Shown here: positions 57,575-64,000 of the stretch, one piece after another | Numbering within the stretch: position 1 is the stretch's first letter | Layout: each line of letters starts with the position of its first letter | Assembly (NCBI GenBank): GCA_031761405.1 | Contig: JASEVX010000011.1 | Coordinates: forward strand, 36,447,955 to 36,511,954 | Length of the DNA: 64,000 nt | Reading direction: 5' to 3' | Source of the DNA: Serripes groenlandicus | Lineage: Eukaryota > Mollusca > Bivalvia > Cardiida > Cardiidae | The notes under the pieces: model-generated | The model's input: the letters and a program-made list of their open reading frames with translations, nothing else | What the model was told of the DNA's origin: nothing | Databases searched by the model: none | Program-made: the position numbers and the translations under genes

Positions 57575-57720
57575 AATTGTGATTTCTATGGTGAAGAATT
57601 GGCACATTAATGATGATCAACTGTGTGGCAGCAGTGTTATGAAGTTGGACTTTTAAGACACTTCCCAGGAACAAAGAGGCTTTGATTATATAAATAAAAA
57701 CATCATGTTCATTGCTCAAG
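57567..57720 (+). CDS. TTLL5: TTLL5 putative terminal exon with 3' UTR
   Basis: A good acceptor (TTTTGTATTGACAG) precedes an unspliced stretch with AATAAA at 57693. Joined to the previous exon it reads only G-W-stop (TGA at 57572-57574). The phase-0 frame instead gives 29 codons starting [14 protein letters not shown] and ending TAA at 57652, which would need an undetected exon of length 2 mod 3 in the 8-kb intron before it. Which is used cannot be decided here. Confidence 0.4.
57693..57698 (+). promoter_or_regulatory. AATAAA candidate polyadenylation signal
   Basis: The hexamer lies about 125 bp after the terminal-exon acceptor and just before a dispersed repeat begins at 57716. Its position fits the end of the TTLL5 transcript. 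AT-rich DNA produces such hexamers often, so the support is positional. Confidence 0.4.
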
Positions 57721-58574
57721 GTCAGCTGTTGTGATCGCCCTTTGTCAGGCTTTTGTCAGTCGTAAAAAAATTGCTTTTGGACAAGCTAGAGGCCCATTTT
57801 TCATCTCATCTTCATCAAACTTTTTCAGTGTGTTTGTCTTGATGATATCTAGGTCAATATTTGTCTTCATGGTATCCAGGTCAAATATCAATATGGATCA
57901 CATTTGGGGAAAAAGTAGGGCACTAGGCCAAATTTAAGAAAAATCTAGTAGACACTCTTAGAGGCGGTATTGTTTTTTGAGCATCTTGAAACTCTGTCAG
58001 AATGTTTGTCTTGATGATGTCTAACCTAAGTTTACTTGATATGTCTTATCTGGGGTCAACAATTAGGTCACTAGGTCAAATTTAAGAAAACCTTTTGGAC
58101 ACTAGAGTAGTGTATTTCCTATTTCAGCAATGGGAAAGATGATATCTAGGCCAATTAAAAAGTGGGTCATGTGTTGGTCCTAAACTAGGTCACTAGGCCA
58201 AATTCAAGCAAAATATTGTGGATTCTAGAGGCTGCGCTCTTTGCTTTTTAATCAAATTACTTCTTTAAGTATTATTTAACCCTTTCCCTCATATAGACGC
58301 TTTCTGACGCCTCTGCAGCAGACATCTTTTTGAAAACATAGTGACAAAAGAAGAAATTGCTCAAAACGAGCAATTTCTCCTTTTTGCCACAATATTTTCC
58401 ACTTTTAGTCATGGGTTATCCATTCAATTATAGAGAGTTTCTATTTTTTGAAAAAATATGTTCAAAGTCGTCTGCTGCAGCATTGTTGTATGAGGGAAAG
58501 GGTTAAGAACTCCTTATCATTCAGAGCACTGATACTCCGGTGAGCATACCAGGGTCACCATGGCCCTCTTGTTT
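57716..58574 (+). mobile_element. Dispersed E1-like element interrupted by a MITE
   Basis: AAGGTCAGCTGTTGTGATCG, GTGTTTGTCTTGATGATAT, CACTAGGCCAAATTTAAGA (repeated), ending CGGTGAGCATACCAGGGTCA then CCATGGCCCTCTTGTTT. Counterpart of 49436-50375. Confidence 0.72.
58277..58506 (+). mobile_element. TTAA MITE, subfamily 1, complete, nested
   Basis: TTAACCCTTTCCCTCATATA to TGTATGAGGGAAAGGG then TTAA. Confidence 0.93.
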
Positions 58575-58837
58575 AGATTTTGTCTAAGCCAGGTAACCCA
58601 AATCAAAAGTATAGTCTCAATATTGTAGATGACATGAAAAAAATGTTCATAACATGTGACAATTTAGTTGAAAATTTAGCAAGTGAATTAAGTAAATATA
58701 ATAACCTGTTGACCATTACATAAGAATTTTTAGTGTAGGCCAAGATTTGTTTGCATGTATATCTGATCATCTTAATCTAAGACTGTGATTTTTACTACTT
58801 AATCTACGAATTAAAGTCCAAATTCAATGACAAATAT

Positions 58838-59056
58838 AGTAAACCTTTCCCACATACAACGAATCTGCTTCAGGCGATTTAGAAAACATCAAGTCAAAAC
58901 GTAAAAAATCTCTATTATTAAATGGAAGTAAAATTATTTAAATAGTATTATTTTGCCATTAGGAGAAGCTGCTAATCATGAGCAATATCTCCTTTTGCCA
59001 CAATGTTTTCAATGCTTCGTAGGCATCGGAATGTGTATGCATGTGGGAATTGGTTA
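58838..59056. mobile_element. TTAA MITE, subfamily 2
   Basis: GTAAACCTTTCCCACATACA to GCATGTGGGAATTGG then TTAA. Confidence 0.8.
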
Positions 59057-59082
59057 ATCGTCCATTCTTATACAGTAGGACC

Positions 59083-59253
59083 TGTATATAAAGACCACCC
59101 CCATAGTAAGACGACAATCTGGTCTTTATTCACAGTTGGTCTTTATTTGTTTGTTCATTTGAAGAAAAAAGGGAATTTGGAAAACTAAAAAGTTTGATTG
59201 CTTTAGACAGGGAATTGCTATTCCAATGTGGTCATTCAAACAGGTTCGACTGT
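59083..59253. mobile_element. ACAGTAGGACCTGT...ACAGGTTCGACTGT element
   Basis: Inverted ends ACAGTAGGACCTGTA and ACAGGTTCGACTGTA, interior AAAGACCACC and TGGTCTTTATT. Related to the block at 7000. Confidence 0.72.
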
Positions 59254-59263
59254 ATCTGTAAGT

Positions 59264-59493
59264 TTAACCCTTTCCCTGATATAGAAGCTTTCTGACGCCT
59301 CTGCAGCAGACAGCTTTTTGAAAACATAGCGACAAAAGAAGAAATTGCTAAAAATGAACAATTTCTCCTTTTGCCACAATGTTTTCCACTTTTAGTCATA
59401 TGTTATCCATTCAATTATAGAGATTTTCTATATTTTGACAAAATAGGTTCAAAGTCGTCTGCTGCAGAATTGTTGTATGAGGGAAAGGGTTAA
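59264..59493 (+). mobile_element. TTAA MITE, subfamily 1, complete
   Basis: TTAACCCTTTCCCTGATATA to TGTATGAGGGAAAGGG then TTAA. Confidence 0.93.
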
Positions 59494-59639
59494 ATGACCA
59501 TGGATAGTTTTATTTTGTTGACTGCATGTGTCAAACTGCTTCATTCCAGGATCTGATTCACTAGCCATTGTAACTGTTTACCTGTTAATTGTGCCTGTTT
59601 ATGCGAAAAAGGTGCCAAGTTGTTATTTTGTGAACAGTG

Positions 59640-59800
59640 TAGGTCCAGATCAGCCGACACATCTGCTTCATCTAATCAGAATCTACACAAGTTGACAGAA
59701 GCTTCTAACAAGCTTTTGTAAGAAGTACGCGAAGACGGTATATCTTGATCAGACTACACAAATGTACAGGCTGATCTGGTTCTTCACTCTAAACCTTACC
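59640..59800. repeat. GATCAGCC-type palindromic element
   Basis: GTAGGTCCAGATCAGCCGAC at one end and ACAGGCTGATCTGGTTCTTC at the other; CTTCTAACAAGCTTTTGTAAG in the middle. Confidence 0.7.
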
Positions 59801-59830
59801 CTGCTAAAACCACTATATGGTAATTTTTCT

Positions 59831-60010
59831 TTCAACCCACATAAGCAAATATTCAGCAGACGACTTTGAAAACAACTTGGCAAAAATATGAAAATATTAT
59901 GGCAAAAGGAGAAATTGCCCATTATGAGCAATTTCTCCTTTCGCCACAATGTTTTCACTTTTGTCTGCTGCAGAGGTGTCAGAAAACACCTATATGTGGG
60001 AAAGGGTTAA
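59831..60010. mobile_element. TTAA MITE, left TIR eroded
   Basis: TTCAACCCACATAAGCAAAT, near-perfect long hairpin GGCAAAAGGAGAAATTGC / GCAATTTCTCCTTTCGCC (about 59900-59945), CTATATGTGGGAAAGGG then TTAA. Confidence 0.83.
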
Positions 60011-60147
60011 TTTGTCAAGATATTTCATAATGTTTCTCAGATATAAAATAGAAAAGCATTGACAAATGTTGCAATAGATATCCGAATATTACCCACGATT
60101 GCTCGAGCATGACAATCCAAGACTGTCATTGGACTAGTCCAATAGCG

Positions 60148-60380
60148 TTAACCCTTTTCCTCTTACATATAATTTCTGATGCCTCTGCAGCAGACGATGT
60201 TTAAAAACATTGTGGCAGACGATATTTAAAAACATTGTGGCAAAAGAATACATTGCTCATATTGAGCAATTTTTCCTTTCTGTCACAATGAGTTCAATGA
60301 AATATTCTTTCATTTAATTAAATAGGGTTTCCATGTTTTTCACTAATTGTTTTCAAAGTCTTCTGCTGCAGATAGTCTTA
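60148..60380. mobile_element. TTAA MITE with 25-bp internal duplication
   Basis: TTAACCCTTTTCCTCTTACA; GCAGACGAT.TTTAAAAACA occurs twice in tandem (about 60190 and 60215); the right TIR is lost after CTGCTGCAGATAG. Confidence 0.78.
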
Positions 60381-60744
60381 AACATGTTAAGAATTAGATC
60401 AGTGAATAGGATGGTTGGTGAAGTCTGATCCCAGTACACCTCTGTGATATTGATATTGTGTGTACATAAGATGTAGTTCTATATTTTGTTATAATTCTGT
60501 GAACTTGCAATGGTGATTGTCTGCACATCTGCATATATGTATTGTTTTTCTGTCTTCTGATTAGATTTCCAAGTAGAAACTTTAATCTTTTCAGTCAATT
60601 CCAATGTCTACAACTGTCTGTGACTTTTGGAAAAACTAGTGGCAGAGTTGGATAAAGAGTTTAAAGACAGCTTTTGAAAACATTGTGGCAAAAGGTGAAA
60701 TTGCTTATCATGAGTTCTCTGCTACACATTCAACAAGACTACAG
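60381..60744. other. Mostly unique sequence with one MITE fragment
   Basis: Only 60665-60720 (AGCTTTTGAAAACATTGTGG, GGTGAAATTGCTTATCATGAG) is recognisable, as a MITE arm without ends. Confidence 0.5.
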
Positions 60745-60974
60745 TTAATCCTTTCCCTCATATAGACGCTTTCTGATGCCTCTACAGCAGACAGCTTTTT
60801 GAAAACATAGTGACAAAAGAAGAAATTGTACAAAACATGCAATTTCTTCTTTTGCCACAATGTTTTCCACTTTTTGTCAAAGGTTATCCATTCAATTATG
60901 GAGATTTTCTATGTTTTGACAAAATACGTTCAAAGTCGTCTGCTGCAGAATTGCCGTATGAGGGAAAGGGTTAA
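60745..60974 (+). mobile_element. TTAA MITE, subfamily 1, complete
   Basis: TTAATCCTTTCCCTCATATA to CCGTATGAGGGAAAGGG then TTAA. It shares its right TTAA with the next copy. The hairpin is GAAATTGTAC/ATGCAATTTC, part-way to the paired variant. Confidence 0.93.
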
Positions 60975-61193
60975 CCCTTTCTAGCATACAACATATCTGC
61001 ATCAGGCGACTGTGAAAAACTAGTGACACAAACCTGAAAAAATCTCCATAAAAGATAGCTTAATTGTTAAATTAAGTTGAAAACATTGTGGCCAAAGGAG
61101 AAATTGCTCATCTTGAGCAATTTCACCTTTGGCCACAATGTTTTTCAAAAGTCGTCTGCTGCTATTGTGTCAAAATACGTGGGAAAAGTTTAA
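60971..61193. mobile_element. TTAA MITE, subfamily 2
   Basis: TTAACCCTTTCTAGCATACA to ATACGTGGGAAAAGT then TTAA. The hairpin is of the GGCCAAAGG type. Confidence 0.87.
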
Positions 61194-61540
61194 GACGGTT
61201 ACTGTGGACATTGTGTAATTCTTGAACTCCGGCAGGTGGGCTGGTATTGGTCTATGTTACATATACCTTATATATTTGTATCTCGATGTAATTGTAAGGT
61301 GTGAGACCAAAATCATCTTTCCACTCTGCAGCTATATGACTTATTAAAAAACGAAACAAACTGTTGACATTCAATTTTTTTTTTTTTTTTTGGTCATATT
61401 AAGGCTAAGGGTTGTGATTACCAATGGATTACTGTCCTAAATGTCTGTGATAACTTATTTTTGTTTTGTACATAAAGAGTGTGAATGCAATCTAGATTTT
61501 AGTTAAAGTCAATCAAATATTGACTTGTACAGTCTTGTTA
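61194..61540. other. Flanking sequence, no feature recognised
   Basis: Unique sequence with a T tract at 61375-61392. Confidence 0.45.
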
Positions 61541-61542
61541 TA

Positions 61543-61768
61543 TATGACCCTTTCTCACATACAACAAATCTGCAGCAGACAACTATTATTTAGTCGAAAA
61601 ATATGTAAACTCTCAAAATGAAGGAACTATTATTGAATCGAGTTGAAAATATTGTGGCAAAAGGAGAAATTGCTCATTATGAGCAATTTCTCCTTTTGTC
61701 ACCATGTTTTCAAAAGTCGTCTGCTGCAGAGGCCTCAGACAGTGTCTGTATATTTGGGAAAGGGATGA
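61543..61768. mobile_element. TTAA MITE, subfamily 2, strong hairpin
   Basis: ATGACCCTTTCTCACATACA to ATATTTGGGAAAGGG then ATGA; stem GGCAAAAGGAGAAATTGCTC pairs with its partner with few mismatches. Confidence 0.85.
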
Positions 61769-62012
61769 ATTGAATTGTTTGATTAGCTCTACAAAATATG
61801 CTCATGGTGACTATGTCATCAACATTTTCCAGGAAAGACTTCATCTCCCCTGAAGCCAACTGACTTTGTGGAAAAAGAGACGTTTATCATGACCAAACAA
61901 AATTATCCTTTTCCCACAAAATATTTTTATATGTCTCCACCAAATAATGCACTCTAACTGTCCCAATTTTACCTTATTTTACAAGAAAAAGGTGTGTATT
62001 TTCGGTATAACG

Positions 62013-62234
62013 TTAACCCTTTCCCTCATATAGACGCCTCTGCAGCAGACGGCTTTTTGAAAACATACAGTGACAAAAGAAGAAATTGCTCAAAACGAGC
62101 TATTTCTCCTTTTGTCACAATGTTTTCCACTTTAAATCATAGGTTATCTATTCAATTATAGAGATTTTTCTATTTTTTGAAAAATATGTTCAAAGTCATC
62201 TGCTGCAGAATTGTCGTATGAGGGAAAGGGTTAA
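62013..62234 (+). mobile_element. TTAA MITE, subfamily 1, complete
   Basis: TTAACCCTTTCCCTCATATA to TCGTATGAGGGAAAGGG then TTAA; the GCTTTCTGAC part of the left arm is deleted. Confidence 0.92.
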
Positions 62235-62284
62235 GATCATTTTAGCACATCCATGGGAAAAGTTATAAGTTTGCACTTCTGAAC

Positions 62285-62450
62285 TGTGTAGGTTCAGATC
62301 AGCCTGTACATCTGCTCATTCTTATCAGAATGTACACAAGTTGACAGACGCTTCTAACAAGCTTGTTTAAGTTTTAATTGAACAATGAAGATACCAAAAT
62401 GCGGATGCATAATTAAGCTGATCTGGATCTTCATTATACACAAAAGACAA
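62285..62450. repeat. GATCAGCC-type palindromic element
   Basis: GTAGGTTCAGATCAGCCTGT ... AAGCTGATCTGGATCTTCAT with GCTTCTAACAAGCTTGTTTAAG in the middle. Confidence 0.7.
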
Positions 62451-62515
62451 CTTGTACCTTATCCAATGGACGATCTGATTTTATCTTTAGTGGAACCTTG
62501 TTCAAAACACATCTT

Positions 62516-62743
62516 TTAAACCTTTCCAACATACGACAAATCGGCAGCAGATGACTTTGAAAACATTCCGGTAGAAATTTAGAAAATATCTATTTAGGGA
62601 AGTATAATTATTAAATAAAGTTGTAAATTTTGTGGAAAATGGAGAAATTGCTCATTATGAGCAATTTCTCCATTTGTCACAATGTTTTCAAAAGTTGTCT
62701 GCTGCAGAGGCATCAGAAAATGTCTATATTTGGTAAAAGATAT
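62516..62743. mobile_element. TTAA MITE, subfamily 2
   Basis: TTAAACCTTTCCAACATACG, perfect GAGAAATTGCTC/GAGCAATTTCTC, right end TATATTTGGTAAAAGA. Confidence 0.83.
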
Positions 62744-62773
62744 AATCAATTATACAGTTGAAAATTTGCATGT

Positions 62774-62964
62774 GCCGACTCTTTCTGACAAGTCTGCATT
62801 AGACAACTTTTAAAGAAAACATTGTGGTACATGTATAAAGAAGAAATTGCAGATGATAAGCAATTTCTCTTTTGCCACAATGTTTCAATTCTTTTAAATA
62901 CTTATAAATACCTTCAGTTTTAAAGTTGTCTGCTGCAAATTTGTTGTATGTTGGAAAGGGTTGA
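62774..62964. mobile_element. TTAA MITE, left TIR eroded
   Basis: CGACTCTTTCTGACAAGTCT, AAGAAATTGCAGATGATAAG, right TTGTATGTTGGAAAGGG then TTGA. Confidence 0.72.
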
Positions 62965-63480
62965 TAATGTTCAGTTATTGAAATACACTTTTTAAAAAGT
63001 TTCTCTTCAATTTTGACATTTAATAGTGTGTAGAATGATTGATTAAAATGGTCTATTGTATAATCTGTGTAGCAGATTTCAAAGCAAAACATTGTGATAA
63101 AAGTAGAAAAGTTTGAAATTGATATTGACTTCTATCATTGTAAGGTTTGCCCAGTTTTACTGTATCTATTTTTCCCTACTGTTTTTTGGGTGCTTTTTAA
63201 CCAAAGAAAGCTTTGTTTCACAAAGAATAAATGTGCATGGAAATGTTATCCTATGTTTATGTGATATTTGTATATAGCGAATATTTGATATTTTTAATCA
63301 TGTTAGGAAAAAATTACTCCGTCCAATTATAATTAAGTTTGTAGTTAATTGCTGACCTTTCAGTGTTGAACTAAATGATATGAGTTACAAAGGCAAAAAG
63401 GGTCCTTATAAACCATATCTTAAATGGTGTTTGTAAAACTCACATGAGCCTGTGCATGGGAAAATATACAACTTTGCTTG
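62965..63480. other. Flanking sequence, no feature recognised
   Basis: Unique AT-rich sequence. Confidence 0.45.
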
Positions 63481-63484
63481 TGTG

Positions 63485-63665
63485 AACATTGTAGATCCAG
63501 ATCAGCCTGTTCACCCGTACACTCTGATCAAGATCTTGACTGTTTGCATATAACTTAGACAAGCTTGTTAGAAGTCTGTCAACTTTTGTAGATTATGATG
63601 AGACAGAGCAAGATCGACAAGCTGATCTTAACATACACTGTTCAGAAATGCTAACTTGTACCTTT
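63485..63665. repeat. GATCAGCC-type palindromic element
   Basis: GTAGATCCAGATCAGCCTGT, CTGATCAAGATCTTGACTG, then AAGCTGATCTTAACATACAC, giving inverted ends. Confidence 0.72.
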
Positions 63666-63777
63666 TCTCAAGTACTCGCTCAAATGCATTATGACTGTTG
63701 TTCTATTCTTTCTTTAACACTTTCCCACATGCAGATGACTTTCTGTATTAATTCCCAATGTACTGTCACATAGATTG

Positions 63778-63992
63778 TTAACCCTTTCCCTCATATAGAT
63801 GCTTTCTGATACCTCTACAGCAGACAAATTTTTGAAAACATAGTGACAAAAGAAGAAATTGCTCAATTTCTTCTTTTGCCACAATGTTTTCCAATTTTAG
63901 TCATAGCTTATCCATTCAATTATAGAGATTTTCTTTCTTTTGACAAAAAAAATTCATCTGCTGCAGAATTGTCGTATGAGGGAAAGGGTTAA
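63778..63992 (+). mobile_element. TTAA MITE, subfamily 1, complete
   Basis: TTAACCCTTTCCCTCATATA to TCGTATGAGGGAAAGGG then TTAA, with a shortened hairpin. A stub left end (TTAACACTTTCCCACATGCA) lies at 63714. Confidence 0.92.
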
Positions 63993-64000
63993 GCCATTAC

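Noticed and set aside
57567..57655. 29-codon ending DGEIVISM...KLDF as the certain C-terminus
   Set aside because: Phase does not match the upstream donor; kept only as an alternative.
735..63992. CRISPR-like array because of regularly recurring palindromic repeats
   Set aside because: Spacing is irregular, copies are about 230 bp with TIRs and TTAA duplications, and the DNA is from an animal genome.

Overview
The window is animal nuclear DNA. It is AT-rich, with short exons separated by introns of up to about 10.7 kb and packed with short mobile elements. tRNA-headed SINEs with ATCAATCAATCAA-like tails, and dispersed elements that begin AGCTCACCTG and end near CCCTCTTGTTT, point to a mollusc, most likely a bivalve. 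That assignment rests on repeat style and on my memory of such genomes; no search was run.

One protein-coding gene is recognisable. It is the 3' two thirds of a TTLL5 orthologue (tubulin polyglutamylase, tubulin-tyrosine-ligase-like 5) on the + strand. Seventeen exons between 9368 and 49373 join with matching phases into one open frame of 918 codons, and a probable terminal exon lies at 57567. The frame starts just before the [13 protein letters not shown] block at the end of the TTL core and runs through a basic segment, an acidic and proline-rich exon, the conserved QAR..F / RRRILA.QLGDF block, [26 protein letters not shown] and the glutamine-rich C-terminal helix. The exons for most of the catalytic core must lie left of base 1. 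No other gene, RNA gene or transposase ORF was found.

The rest is intron and 3' flank, and about a third of the window (my estimate) is one MITE family. These elements are flanked by TTAA, have CCCTTTCCC...GGGAAAGGG termini, are about 200-230 bp long and carry a central hairpin around GAAATTGCTC/GAGCAATTTC. About a hundred copies or fragments can be traced. A homogeneous subfamily 1 (CCCTCATA ends) sits among, and inside, an older and more diverged subfamily 2 (CCCACATA ends). TTAA targets plus CCC termini suggest piggyBac-type mobilisation. For these MITEs '+' means the TATAGACGC end is on the left; subfamily 2 copies are given '.' strand.

Other repeats are at least two tRNA-derived SINE families, hAT-like palindromic elements, three copies of a GGGCTT...AAACGGTTGTA inverted-repeat element, several longer bivalve-type dispersed elements, and tandem arrays at 1, 2338, 11089, 16832, 23500, 36615, 52225-53465 and 54491. 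Many elements are nested in one another, which gives a relative order of insertions. The features that most deserve follow-up are paired substitutions in both arms of the MITE hairpin, runs of MITEs sharing a single TTAA, a composite MITE present at two loci, and a minisatellite built from the acceptor side of a TTLL5 exon.
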